Shown here: positions 8,929 to 17,818 of the stretch, piece after piece
How the letters are laid out: each line of letters starts with the position of its first letter
How positions within the stretch are numbered: position 1 is the stretch's first letter
Assembly (NCBI GenBank): GCA_902624635.1
Contig: CACNYD010000002.1
Span: 1 to 64,000, forward strand
DNA length: 64,000 nucleotides
Origin: an uncultured Pelagibacteraceae bacterium
GTDB taxonomy: Bacteria > Pseudomonadota > Alphaproteobacteria > Pelagibacterales > Pelagibacteraceae
Direction: 5' to 3'
Position numbers and translations under genes: made by a program
Notes under the pieces: model-generated
The model's database searches: none
What the model was told of the DNA's origin: nothing
What the model saw: the letters and a program-made list of their open reading frames with translations, nothing else

Positions 8929-10778
8929 TGATTAAAGGTAATTTTATAGACAATTTGCCTAAGGTTTATGGAATCTATACAGGTGGTTTTTTAGCTTTCA
9001 TAATCATTATGGCAATTGGAGAGCAGATGGGTATGTCGAAGTATGCAATCGGAGTTTGTTTTGTTGCTTTTACAGTATTCATCTATGCATTAATCGGTTG
9101 GCTATCACGGACAGCTCAAGCTGATGCATATTACGTAGCTGGTAGACAAGTACCAACGGTCTTCAACGGAATGGCAACTGCAGCAGACTGGATGTCTGGT
9201 GCCTCATTTGTTGCAATGGCAGGTGGTATTTACTTCAAAGGTTATGGATATATGGCATTACTTGTTGGTTGGACTGGTGGTTATGTATTAGTTGCATCTT
9301 TATTAGCACCATACTTAAGAAAATTTGGCTGTTACACAGTTCCAGATTTCATAGGTACAAGATACGGTGGTAATACAGCAAGGTTGCTTGCAGTAATAGT
9401 TTTAACAGTTGCTTCATTTACTTATGTGACTGCGCAAATTAATGCTACGGGTACTATTGCATCTGTTGCACTTGATATTCCATTTGAGTACGCTGTATAC
9501 GTTGGATTAATAAGTATCTTATTATGTTCAATGTTAGGTGGTATGAGAGGAGTTACTTGGACACAGGTTGCACAATACATTGTACTAATTATAGCTTACT
9601 TACTTCCAGTATTCTGGATCAGTAACAAAATGGGTGCAGGTTTCTTTCCACACTTTATGTTAGCTGATGAAGTAGCTAGAATTGGAGATTTAGAGCAGCA
9701 GTTTGGTATTATTAAAAACTCTCCAGAGAATTTAGCAATGCTAAAAGAGGCTACTAAAGTACAACCAGGTGAAGCAAAATGGGTCTTGTCGGGCATCACT
9801 AAAGCTCACTCTGAAGTTAACGCTACACCTTGGAAATTTATTTCATTAGCGATTTGTATGATGGCTGGAACAGCCTCATTACCTCACGTAATGATGAGAT
9901 ATTTTACTACACCAAGCGTAAAAGCAGCTAGAAAATCAGTTGGATGGTCTTTATTCTTTATTTTCCTACTTTATTCTTCTGCTCCAATGTTAGCTACACT
10001 TTCTAAACTGTCTTTGATGGATCCATCATTACCAACTGGTATTATTGGTAAATCAATAACAGAAGTCGAAGCTCTAGAATGGTATAAAAACTGGAACCAA
10101 GCAAAACTAATGTTAGTTCAAGACTTTAACGGAAATGGACTTCTTGAATTAAACGAGTTTTTCATGGGTGGTAAAGCCGTTGTATTAGCAACTCCAGAGA
10201 TAGCCGGGTTACCTTATGTAATTTCAGGACTTGTTGCTGCTGGAGGTATGGCAGCTGCCATGTCAACAGCCGATGGTTTGATTCTGGCGATTGCGAACGC
10301 TATATCACATGATGTTTACTACAAAATCATTGATCCAAAAGCGGAAACTTCAAAACGATTAGTTGTTGCAAGGGTATTACTTGTAGTAATTGGTTTTGCT
10401 GGAGCAACTGTGTCAGCAATGGGTATCAAACAAATTTTAGGTTCAGTTATTTGGGCCTTTGATTTTGCTATGTCTGGATTATTCTTCCCACTTGTACTTG
10501 GTGTATGGTGGAAAAGAGCTAACAAAGAAGGTGCTATAGCTGGAATGGCTCTAGGTCTAATTTCAGGTACTGCTTATTTAGTTTATTTAGAAGCTTATGG
10601 TGGTGCTGAAATTTTAGGAATAGGTCAAGCTACATTCGGTATAGTTGGCGCTTCAGTTAGTTTGGTAGCTATGGTAGTTGTAAGTTTAATGACTTCAGCA
10701 CCTAACGCTGCTACACAGAGAATGGTTGATGAGGTTCGTGTACCGGCTGGTAAATCGATCCTTGGCAGACAACACTAA
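8928..10778 (+). CDS. Sodium:solute symporter large subunit (ActP-like, probably acetate)
   Basis: This 616-residue, multi-helix inner-membrane protein belongs to the solute:sodium symporter family. It has an SSS core with YYVAGRQVPTVFNGMATAADWMSG (residues about 67-90), the conserved helix ATAADWMSGASF, and GGMAAAMSTADGLILAIANA near 450-470. A polar insertion of about 100 residues in the middle (about 240-290) is typical of the VC_2705 subfamily. Acetate is the likely substrate from the family and the nearby acsA. It is co-translated with the small subunit and followed 11 bp later by a strong intrinsic terminator. Codon choice looks richer in G/C than neighbours, consistent with high expression. 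Confidence 0.9.
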   Translation: MIKGNFIDNLPKVYGIYTGGFLAFIIIMAIGEQMGMSKYAIGVCFVAFTVFIYALIGWLSRTAQADAYYVAGRQVPTVFNGMATAADWMSGASFVAMAGGIYFKGYGYMALLVGWTGGYVLVASLLAPYLRKFGCYTVPDFIGTRYGGNTARLLAVIVLTVASFTYVTAQINATGTIASVALDIPFEYAVYVGLISILLCSMLGGMRGVTWTQVAQYIVLIIAYLLPVFWISNKMGAGFFPHFMLADEVARIGDLEQQFGIIKNSPENLAMLKEATKVQPGEAKWVLSGITKAHSEVNATPWKFISLAICMMAGTASLPHVMMRYFTTPSVKAARKSVGWSLFFIFLLYSSAPMLATLSKLSLMDPSLPTGIIGKSITEVEALEWYKNWNQAKLMLVQDFNGNGLLELNEFFMGGKAVVLATPEIAGLPYVISGLVAAGGMAAAMSTADGLILAIANAISHDVYYKIIDPKAETSKRLVVARVLLVVIGFAGATVSAMGIKQILGSVIWAFDFAMSGLFFPLVLGVWWKRANKEGAIAGMALGLISGTAYLVYLEAYGGAEILGIGQATFGIVGASVSLVAMVVVSLMTSAPNAATQRMVDEVRVPAGKSILGRQH

Positions 10779-10789
10779 ATAATCTTTTT

Positions 10790-10815
10790 AAGGGGCGATT
10801 AATTTCGCCCCTTTT
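10790..10815 (+). terminator. Intrinsic terminator after the symporter operon
   Basis: A 9-bp G/C-rich stem (AAGGGGCGA at 10790-10798 pairing with TCGCCCCTT at 10805-10813) with a 6-nt loop is followed by a T run. It is one of only two clear intrinsic terminators in the window. Confidence 0.88.
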
Positions 10816-10847
10816 AATTTCCTTCTTTTTCCAATATAAATTTTCAT

Positions 10848-11192
10848 ATGTCGGCTAATTTTCATCCTTTAGTATATATAATCGACTATATTCTTGGGGT
10901 AATCATGTGGACTTTGATTGGAAGGGTTGCGATGAATATTTTTCAAAGAGAAAACTCACAATTTTTTTTTATGAGAATCTTTGTTAAATTTACTAATCCC
11001 CTAATTAACATATTTAAACCAATAACTCCGTCTTTTATAATACAGCCAATTGTGCCTCTTTACGTTGCGTGGTTTTTTTTCATGATAAGGTTTTACTTTA
11101 TGCCTTGGGTTCTAGGATACTCGGTGATGGGTATGTTGTCATTTCCATTAGAAAGTGAGATTTCAAGACAAATTTATCAATTTTTTAATTAA
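10848..11192 (+). CDS. YggT-like integral membrane protein
   Basis: This 114-residue protein is strongly hydrophobic, with helices at about 8-30 and 66-90 and perhaps a third at 90-105. Between them, the stretch VKFTNPLINIFKPITPSFI resembles the YggT signature (T-[DN]-P-[IL]-x3-[IRF]-x2-x-P), so I read it as a divergent YggT family member. That is inference from pattern only. It sits alone after a terminator and 40 bp before rpe. The short AT-rich spacer upstream should hold its promoter. Confidence 0.6.
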   Translation: MSANFHPLVYIIDYILGVIMWTLIGRVAMNIFQRENSQFFFMRIFVKFTNPLINIFKPITPSFIIQPIVPLYVAWFFFMIRFYFMPWVLGYSVMGMLSFPLESEISRQIYQFFN

Positions 11193-11232
11193 ATTAAATT
11201 TTAAAATTTGGTACTAGTTAATTTAATAATCT

Positions 11233-11892
11233 ATGAAAAAAATACAGATTTCACCCTCAATATTATCTGCTGACTTTAGTCAATTAGGAAATGAGATTAA
11301 GAGACTCGAAGATGCAGGTGCAGATATGATACATGTTGATGTAATGGATGGTCATTTCGTTCCTAATTTAACTATTGGGCCTCCAGTCATTAAGACTCTT
11401 AGAAAATATTCAGAATTAACCTTTGATGTGCATTTGATGATTTCGCCTGTCCATAAATATATAAAAGATTTTGCAGATGCAGGAGCTGATATAATTACTA
11501 TACACCCTGAGGCCACTGATAATTTATCAGAATCAGTCAAACATATTAAAAGTTTTAAGAAAAAAGTTGGTATTTCTCTAAATCCAAATACAGATATTAA
11601 CATAATTGAAAATGAATTAAAAAACGTGGATTTGATTTTAGTCATGAGTGTATATCCAGGTTTTGGGGGGCAGAAATTTATTCCTGACGTTATTAAAAAA
11701 ATTGAATTATTAAAAAAACTTAAAGATGATAAGAATTATAAGTATGATATTGAAGTGGACGGTGGAATAAATTTTTCAAATTCAAAAGATGTAATAAACG
11801 CTGGCGCAAATATTCTTGTATCAGGAACTACAATATTTAAAGAAAACAACGGAAACATTAAAAAGAATATAGAAACACTTAAAGAAGTGTAG
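11233..11892 (+). CDS. rpe: Ribulose-phosphate 3-epimerase
   Basis: Rpe interconverts ribulose 5-phosphate and xylulose 5-phosphate in the pentose phosphate pathway. The 219-residue TIM barrel shows SPSILSADF at the start, HVDVMDGHFVPN (metal and substrate ligands, about 35-46), FDVHLMI, MSVYPGFGGQ (about 138-147) and DGGIN with the phosphate-binding GGI near 177. All are intact. It starts the rpe-heparinase-purH run and its stop lies 1 bp before the next ATG. Confidence 0.97.
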   Translation: MKKIQISPSILSADFSQLGNEIKRLEDAGADMIHVDVMDGHFVPNLTIGPPVIKTLRKYSELTFDVHLMISPVHKYIKDFADAGADIITIHPEATDNLSESVKHIKSFKKKVGISLNPNTDINIIENELKNVDLILVMSVYPGFGGQKFIPDVIKKIELLKKLKDDKNYKYDIEVDGGINFSNSKDVINAGANILVSGTTIFKENNGNIKKNIETLKEV

Positions 11893-11893
11893 A

Positions 11894-13519
11894 ATGCTGT
11901 TAGATGTATTTTTTGAAACTTTAAATGAGTTTGCAGAAATAATAAAAAAAAAATTCAGAGGTATTTATCAAAATTCAAGTTTATACGAAAAAAAAATTTC
12001 TAAAACATTTGATAATGAGTTCATATACAAACCAAGTCCTCACCTACTTTCATCGATAATCAAATATCAAAATAAAAAATATAAAATTGAAGATTTTGAA
12101 CTAGAAACAGTTTGGAATAGTCAAATTAAACCTAAAGATTTTAAAAAATTAAATAATTTTTTTTGGTTATTCAGTCTTGACCTGAAATCCTCAAAAAAAT
12201 CTGTGAAAAAAGTTATAACAAATTGGATAACTAATAACAGTCACTTTAAAAAAGAAAGTTGGGAATTTGATATGACCGCTAAACGTATTATTTCCTGCTT
12301 ATCAAATCACCCACTTACTTATGACGATAATGATAAAGAATACAGATTAATGTTCGATCACATGATACAAAAGCAAACAAATCATTTATTAAACGAAATA
12401 AAAAACTCTAAAGATTTGGAAAACAAAATAATTGGTTGTTCAGCAATAATTTTAGCAGGGCTATGTTACAAAATTGAAAAAAGCTATTTAGATACCGGTT
12501 TAAATTTTCTAAAAAAAATTACTAATTCCTCAATAGATAACCAAGGATTTACAAATTCACGAAACATAAAACAGTTAATATTTTTTTTAAAATATTTTAT
12601 AATTATAAGAGAATGGTTTAAAGAGTCTCAGGTTGAGGTTCCAGATCACATAGAAGAAAACATTTATTATTTTGGACAAAGTTATGCTTTCATAAGACAA
12701 AATATAAACGCAGATCTTTTGTTTAATGGTAATAATAAGTCTAATACAGAAGATTTTGATCATTACTTAAGGAGGCTTGGTTATAAATTTAAAAATGAAA
12801 GTAAAGATTGTGGTGGATATATAGTTTTAAAGAATAAAAAAATTTGCCTAGCAATGGATACAGGATCTTCACCTAATCCCAAGTATACTCAGGATTATCA
12901 GTCAGGCGCTCTTTCATTTGAAATAATTTCTAACGGAAAGAAACTTATAACTAATTGTGGTTACTACAAAAAAAATAATCAAAATCTTAATGAAATATCA
13001 AAATCTTCAGCTGCACACAGCACATTAATAATCGATGACAATTCCTCGTGCAAATTTATAAAAAGTAAAGATAAGTTAATTTTAAAAACAGGTTTAAAAA
13101 TTACTCAAAAAAATTCTGTATTTGAGAAAAATTATTGGAAAATTAATGCTGCTCATGACGGATATTTAAAAAAATTTAAATCAATTCATGAGAGAAATAT
13201 TGAATTTTTTCCTGAGCAAATGAAATTTGTTGGAAATGATAAGATTATTAGAAAAAAAAATAATTTTAATTTCAAGTTTGATATTCGATTTCATTTGGAA
13301 CCAAATATTAAATTGATGAAAACTCAAGATAATAAATCCATTTTAATAGAGTTAGAAGATGAGGGTTGGAAATTTACCTGTGATAATTATGAAATTAATA
13401 TTGATAATGGATTATACTTCGGTAATAAAAATTCATATATTGAGAACCAGAATATTTTCGTATCTGGAATATTGAATAATAATGAAGAGAACGTTAAATG
13501 GGAAATAAAACAGATATAA
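11894..13519 (+). CDS. Heparinase II/III-like family protein
   Basis: The 541-residue protein has an alpha-helical N-terminal half (alpha/alpha toroid) and a beta-rich C-terminal half. The junction contains DCGGYIVLKNKKICLAMD and SGALSFEIISNGKKLITNCG, then SSAAHSTLIIDD, which are typical of the heparinase II/III C-terminal domain. No signal peptide is evident, unlike secreted polysaccharide lyases. A gene of this kind between rpe and purH is a recurrent alphaproteobacterial arrangement. The substrate is unknown; turnover of a cell-envelope or sulfated polymer is possible but unproven. Its TAA overlaps the purH ATG. Confidence 0.85.
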   Translation: MLLDVFFETLNEFAEIIKKKFRGIYQNSSLYEKKISKTFDNEFIYKPSPHLLSSIIKYQNKKYKIEDFELETVWNSQIKPKDFKKLNNFFWLFSLDLKSSKKSVKKVITNWITNNSHFKKESWEFDMTAKRIISCLSNHPLTYDDNDKEYRLMFDHMIQKQTNHLLNEIKNSKDLENKIIGCSAIILAGLCYKIEKSYLDTGLNFLKKITNSSIDNQGFTNSRNIKQLIFFLKYFIIIREWFKESQVEVPDHIEENIYYFGQSYAFIRQNINADLLFNGNNKSNTEDFDHYLRRLGYKFKNESKDCGGYIVLKNKKICLAMDTGSSPNPKYTQDYQSGALSFEIISNGKKLITNCGYYKKNNQNLNEISKSSAAHSTLIIDDNSSCKFIKSKDKLILKTGLKITQKNSVFEKNYWKINAAHDGYLKKFKSIHERNIEFFPEQMKFVGNDKIIRKKNNFNFKFDIRFHLEPNIKLMKTQDNKSILIELEDEGWKFTCDNYEINIDNGLYFGNKNSYIENQNIFVSGILNNNEENVKWEIKQI

Positions 13520-15054
13520 TGAGAAAGATTAGGTCAGCTTTAATATCATTATCTGATAAATCTAATCTTAAGCCCTTATTAAAAGAGCTGAGAAGGAACA
13601 ATATCAAAATAATAAGTTCTGGCGGAACATTTAAAGCAATCAAGAAACTTAAATTTAAATGTTTAGATGTTTCAGATTTTACAGGCTTTAAAGAAATACT
13701 TAACGGAAGAGTCAAAACTTTACACCCAAAAATACATGCAGGAATTTTGAACAAAAGAAATAATAAGTCTCACTTTAGTGATATTAAAAAAAATAATTTT
13801 GAGAATATTGATTTAGTAATAGTAAATTTCTATCCATTTGAAAAAACGATTGAACAAACTAAAAACCATTCAAAAATAATAGAAAATATTGATGTTGGTG
13901 GACCTACTATGGTTAGAGCTGCTGCAAAAAATTATAATGATGTGACTGTAATTACATCTGTTGATCATTATTCAGGACTTATAAATGAATTAAAGAAAAA
14001 CAAGGGTAGCACTTCTCTCAAATTTAGAGAAAAAATGTCTAGATTAGCATTTGGTGAGACTGCTTATTACGATGCTGTAATTTCTAACTATTTCAACAAG
14101 TTTAATAATATCAATTTTCCTAAAAGAAAAATTCTTTATACTAATTTAGTAGAAAATCTTAGGTATGGAGAAAACCCTCATCAAATAGGCGCCTTCTATT
14201 CTCAAAAAGTGAAAAATAAATTAGAGCAATTACATGGAAAAACTTTAAGTTATAATAATTACAGTGATATTTTTGCTGCACTTACTATTTCAAAATCACT
14301 ACCAAAAAATACTGGTACAGCTATTGTTAAACATGGAAATCCTTGTGGGGTCTCAGCTTTAAAAAATAATTTAGATAGCTATAAATCAGCATTAGAATCC
14401 GATCCGATAAGCGCATTTGGTGGTATTATTTCGTGTAACTATAAAATTACTCAAAAACTCGCATTAATTTTAAATAAAATTTTTCTTGAAGTAGTCGTGG
14501 CAAATGGTTTTGAAAAAAAAGCTCTTAAAATATTAAAATCTAAAAGGAATTTAAGGCTTATAGATTCATCAAAAATTACTTTCAATGAAATTTGGAAATT
14601 TAACTCTGTAGATAATTTTACACTAATACAATCAGAAGATAGAAAAATTTTTTCAAAGAAAGATTTTAGAATTGTTTCGAAAAAAAAACCGAATAAATCT
14701 CAACTTGATAATTTAATGTTTGCATTTAATGTTTGTCGTTATGCAAAATCTAATGCTATCGTTCTTGCTAGTAATAAATCTACCGTTGGTATAGGTTCGG
14801 GTCAACCCAGTAGATTAGACAGTTGTGAGATTGCAATAGATAAAATGAACAAATTTTCAAAAATTAAAAATGATATTGTAGCTGCATCAGACGCTTTTTT
14901 TCCATTTGTTGATGGGGTAGAAAAACTAGTCCAGTCAGGAATTAGTGCTATTATTCAGCCTGCTGGATCAATAAGAGATAAGGAAATTATAAAATTTGCT
15001 AACGAAACAAATACTGTTTTGATTTTTTCAAAAACTCGTCATTTTAGACATTAA
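13519..15054 (+). CDS. purH: Bifunctional AICAR transformylase/IMP cyclohydrolase PurH
   Basis: PurH performs the last two steps of IMP synthesis. With ATG 13519 the product is 511 residues. The N-terminal MGS-like cyclohydrolase domain (about 1-195) shows ALISLSDKSNL, SSGGTFKAI and GRVKTLHPKIHAGIL. The C-terminal transformylase has LRYGENPHQ, KHGNPCGVS and DAFFPFVDGVE. The frame is open to 13498, but the TAATG overlap with the preceding stop and the MRKIRSALIS start fit family N-termini better. It converges with phhB, overlapping by 11 bp. Confidence 0.96.
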   Translation: MRKIRSALISLSDKSNLKPLLKELRRNNIKIISSGGTFKAIKKLKFKCLDVSDFTGFKEILNGRVKTLHPKIHAGILNKRNNKSHFSDIKKNNFENIDLVIVNFYPFEKTIEQTKNHSKIIENIDVGGPTMVRAAAKNYNDVTVITSVDHYSGLINELKKNKGSTSLKFREKMSRLAFGETAYYDAVISNYFNKFNNINFPKRKILYTNLVENLRYGENPHQIGAFYSQKVKNKLEQLHGKTLSYNNYSDIFAALTISKSLPKNTGTAIVKHGNPCGVSALKNNLDSYKSALESDPISAFGGIISCNYKITQKLALILNKIFLEVVVANGFEKKALKILKSKRNLRLIDSSKITFNEIWKFNSVDNFTLIQSEDRKIFSKKDFRIVSKKKPNKSQLDNLMFAFNVCRYAKSNAIVLASNKSTVGIGSGQPSRLDSCEIAIDKMNKFSKIKNDIVAASDAFFPFVDGVEKLVQSGISAIIQPAGSIRDKEIIKFANETNTVLIFSKTRHFRH

Positions 15055-15388
15055 TAATTTTGTCAATTTTTGCAGCTAATATAAAATCATTTTCAGATAA
15101 ACCCTCGATAGCATGAGTTGTAATATTAATCTTGGCATATCCCCATCCAAACATAATGTCTGGATGATGTCCCTCATCCTCTGAAATTCTTCCCACCTCA
15201 TTTACAAATTTTTGACTTTCTATAAAATTTTTAAACTCAAATTTTTTTTCCAAAAGATAAACTTTTTTATCATTTTGAACAATTTCCCAGCCATCTACTT
15301 TTTTTTGATATTTATGAATTTCAGAAATATCAAAAGCCTTAACACCACCTTCACAAGGAACACATTTTTTGTCTAATAAATCACTCAT
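15044..15388 (-). CDS. phhB: Pterin-4a-carbinolamine dehydratase
   Basis: This 114-residue protein matches the PCD/DCoH family, which dehydrates 4a-hydroxy-tetrahydropterins. It has KFEFKNFIESQKFVNEVGRISEDEGHHPDI, written here as two parts: KNFIESQKFVNEVG and the active-site EGHHPD. The later INITTHAIEGLSENDF carries the third active-site His. ATG 15388 is preferred over the longer frame to 15445 because the extra residues overlap the methyltransferase gene and match nothing. Its 3' end overlaps purH by 11 bp in convergent orientation. No phenylalanine hydroxylase gene is in the window. Confidence 0.9.
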   Translation of the reverse strand: MSDLLDKKCVPCEGGVKAFDISEIHKYQKKVDGWEIVQNDKKVYLLEKKFEFKNFIESQKFVNEVGRISEDEGHHPDIMFGWGYAKINITTHAIEGLSENDFILAAKIDKIINV

Positions 15389-15396
15389 AAATAAAA

Positions 15397-16131
15397 TTAT
15401 ACTTTTTTTAACATCATTATTCCATTCCAAAAACTTGGATGACAATGGTTATTAGCAGTCTTTATCTCTTTTATAATTCTATATTTAGACTTAGTTTTAT
15501 TTATAAAGTCTAAAGTGCCCTCATACACTTCATCAAAATTTATGTCATCAATTAATACCAAAGATCCAACATTTAAGAAATTGTCGGCTATTTCTAGGTT
15601 CTTAAATTGATTATCATAAGAATGCTCTCCGTCATAAAAGTAAAAATCAAATTTATCTATGGTATGGTCTAAAGATTCAAAATATTTTTCATAATCTTGC
15701 TCAAAAAAAAAATGATTGCTTTTTTTTGAATTTTCAAAATTCTTAATGAAATCATTTTTTGGTCCTGTAAATTGTGAAAAATTATCAACACCAATTACTT
15801 TACATTGGGTATTAATCATCCCTGCAACTAAGGAAAAGCCTTTCCAACATCCAATATTTAAGTAAACCTGATTTTTAGATAAATTTTTACATATTCTGTT
15901 TATCAAGTATCCAATAGCGTATGTTGACATGCTATCTATCTTAATTAATTCTTTTCTTAAGTCTAAATCAATCTTTTCTTTGTTTATAATACAATTATCA
16001 AAAACATAATTTTTTTCTTTTTTAAAAATTTTATAAAAAGATTTTATAAATCTAAATTTATAAGAAGATCTGTAATCATCTTTTGGACTAACTTTGAAAC
16101 TTATGTCATCAAATATATTTTCAATATTCAT
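15397..16131 (-). CDS. Class I SAM-dependent methyltransferase (Methyltransf_24/TylF-like)
   Basis: The 244-residue protein has a Rossmann-type SAM-binding motif VYLNIGCWKGFSL (about 90-102), the acidic ribose-binding VIGVDNF, and FYFYDGEHSYDNQFKNL plus LVLIDDINF. These resemble the Methyltransf_24/TylF-like group that O-methylates sugars or small molecules; the substrate is not deducible. Its composition is very Lys/Asn/Ile/Phe-rich. It lies between tRNA-Gly and phhB, with a sulfotransferase on the other side of the tRNA, which suggests accessory DNA. It begins 19 bp after the tRNA 3' end and may be read from the tRNA promoter. Confidence 0.75.
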   Translation of the reverse strand: MNIENIFDDISFKVSPKDDYRSSYKFRFIKSFYKIFKKEKNYVFDNCIINKEKIDLDLRKELIKIDSMSTYAIGYLINRICKNLSKNQVYLNIGCWKGFSLVAGMINTQCKVIGVDNFSQFTGPKNDFIKNFENSKKSNHFFFEQDYEKYFESLDHTIDKFDFYFYDGEHSYDNQFKNLEIADNFLNVGSLVLIDDINFDEVYEGTLDFINKTKSKYRIIKEIKTANNHCHPSFWNGIMMLKKV

Positions 16132-16150
16132 TTACAGACAATTTTAATTT

Positions 16151-16225
16151 TGGAGCGGGCAAAGGGGGTCGAACCCTCGACCTTCTCGTTGGCAACGAGA
16201 CGCTCTACCACTGAGCTATGCCCGC
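16151..16225 (-). tRNA. tRNA-Gly (anticodon GCC)
   Basis: The minus-strand sequence folds as a tRNA. The acceptor arm is GCGGGCA/TGCCCGC, the D arm is AGCTCAGTGGTAGAGC, and the anticodon stem CTCGT/ACGAG surrounds the loop with anticodon GCC. The T arm is GAGGGTTCGAACCCCC, and the discriminator U is followed by an encoded CCA. Length is 75 nt including CCA. Confidence 0.97.
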
Positions 16226-16273
16226 AATATAATTTAATATAGAGAAAGTAAATTATTATTTCAAGAAATTAAG

Positions 16274-17125
16274 TTATTTATAATCTAATTCAATTAAATT
16301 CTTTTTAAAAATATTATTTAATTTCTTAACAAATTCTTTATCAAAGTTTTTTTGCCAATTATTCTTTGGACCTAAATGGAAAAAAGGTATCTTTTTTTTT
16401 TCTTCTCGTGAGATAATGGACTCATTAAACCCGTTTGTTTCCTCTATTTTTTTTAAGTTTTCAAAAGAAGTAGTGTTAACAGCGTTTTTGGCTTTTTCCC
16501 TACTAAATCCACTTTTATCATTTGTTAGTTTATTTATGAATTCTATTACCTCTTTAAAAACAAAAAAAGTTTCTGACAATAAATCTTCATATTTTAAAAA
16601 TTTTGTTGGTAATAGGTTGTTATTTTTCCAAGATTGATAATTTAATTCCCAAGAACTTATAAATTGATAATCACTATAATCCTTTTTCTTCTTAAAATCA
16701 TAAGTAAAGTTTTTTTTATCTTGCATCACTTCTAAAGCTTTATCGTGATCGATTTGAAAATGTCTGGACATGGAGTCTATAACATTTCTAGGATCTCTTA
16801 CTATGTAAATTCCACCAAGTGAATTAGCTCGATTTGTAAAATCATAATTTCCCAATTTCACTAAAGCATTATGTGTCTTGAAAAATTTTATCTTTCGGTC
16901 TTCATTAATTTTTTCTTGCGCTAAGACCCATAATCTCGAAGTACTTCCTGGTATTGATAAATCATAATCAAAATTTTCAAAATATTTTTTTACAGGAAAC
17001 TGTTGAATATTCTTTAAATGATTATCACCAAGAAAAATGCCGTCTTTTGTATAATAATAAGCACTTATCAACGATCTTAACCATGTGTTTCCATTTTTAG
17101 GATATGAGGCGAGCCAAATTATCAT
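16274..17125 (-). CDS. Sulfotransferase family protein (paralogue 1)
   Basis: This 283-residue protein is predicted to transfer sulfate from PAPS to a hydroxyl or amine. The 5'-phosphosulfate loop SYPKNGNTW is at residues 7-15, the candidate catalytic His85 is in FFKTHN, and the 3'-phosphate site RDPRNVIDS is at 110-118. KYEDLL lies mid-protein, and a C-terminal GPKNNWQKNF replaces the usual KGxxGDWK loop. No signal peptide or membrane helix is visible. It is one of four related copies in the window, all on the minus strand. It sits 48 bp from tRNA-Gly and is divergent from the LON-domain gene across 50 bp. The acceptor is unknown. Confidence 0.86.
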   Translation of the reverse strand: MIIWLASYPKNGNTWLRSLISAYYYTKDGIFLGDNHLKNIQQFPVKKYFENFDYDLSIPGSTSRLWVLAQEKINEDRKIKFFKTHNALVKLGNYDFTNRANSLGGIYIVRDPRNVIDSMSRHFQIDHDKALEVMQDKKNFTYDFKKKKDYSDYQFISSWELNYQSWKNNNLLPTKFLKYEDLLSETFFVFKEVIEFINKLTNDKSGFSREKAKNAVNTTSFENLKKIEETNGFNESIISREEKKKIPFFHLGPKNNWQKNFDKEFVKKLNNIFKKNLIELDYK

Positions 17126-17175
17126 ATGTTTATCTTTAAATTATTTTTATATTATTAAAACATATTTGATAAATT

Positions 17176-17817
17176 ATGAAACTTCCAAAAACCATACCTG
17201 TTTTTCCGCTTAGTAATTTTATAATTTTTCCTAAAACTTCAGTGCCTTTAAACATTTTTGAACCAAGATATATAGATATGGTCAATGATAGTATGAAAGC
17301 AGATAAGTTTATAGGCATGGTCCAACCAAAAATTACAAAGAATTTTGATGATAATAAATTACCTTCACTTCATAAAGTAGGTTGTTTGGGTAAAATTATA
17401 AGCTTCAAAGAAGCTGATGATGGAAGATATTTAATTGATTTAAAGGGTGTAATTAGATTTGAAATCAAAAAAGAAATCGACTCATATAAAAAGTATAGGA
17501 AATTTGAGATAAATTTTGAGAATTTTTTAGATGATTTAGAGGAAAAAAAAGAAAACTTAAAATTTTCTGATCTGGAACTTATTTTTAAAGATTTGAAAAC
17601 TTTATTTGAAAAAAGAGGATTTATTATTAATTGGAAAGCTTTAGAAAAACAAAGTCTAGACGAAACAATAAATGCTCTAGCAATGACATCACCATTTAGT
17701 TTGGAAGAAAAACAAGTTTTATTAGAGGCCAAGAATCTACAAATTAGAAAAACAAAAATTTCTGAAATTTTAAATACTTATACTTACGATCAATTTGATA
17801 ATACCACTCTTCAGTAA
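17176..17817 (+). CDS. LON substrate-binding (N-terminal) domain protein
   Basis: The 213-residue protein resembles the N-terminal domain of Lon protease without the ATPase or peptidase parts: IPVFPLSNFIIFPKTSVPLNIFEPRY at 7-32 (two motifs, FPLSNFIIFP and LNIFEPRY), GCLGKIISFKEADDGRYLI at about 75-93, then a helical bundle. Such stand-alone proteins are common in Alphaproteobacteria; a role in substrate recognition is assumed, not shown. It converges with the UbiH-like gene, with 1 bp between the stops. Confidence 0.88.
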   Translation: MKLPKTIPVFPLSNFIIFPKTSVPLNIFEPRYIDMVNDSMKADKFIGMVQPKITKNFDDNKLPSLHKVGCLGKIISFKEADDGRYLIDLKGVIRFEIKKEIDSYKKYRKFEINFENFLDDLEEKKENLKFSDLELIFKDLKTLFEKRGFIINWKALEKQSLDETINALAMTSPFSLEEKQVLLEAKNLQIRKTKISEILNTYTYDQFDNTTLQ

Positions 17818-17818
17818 A

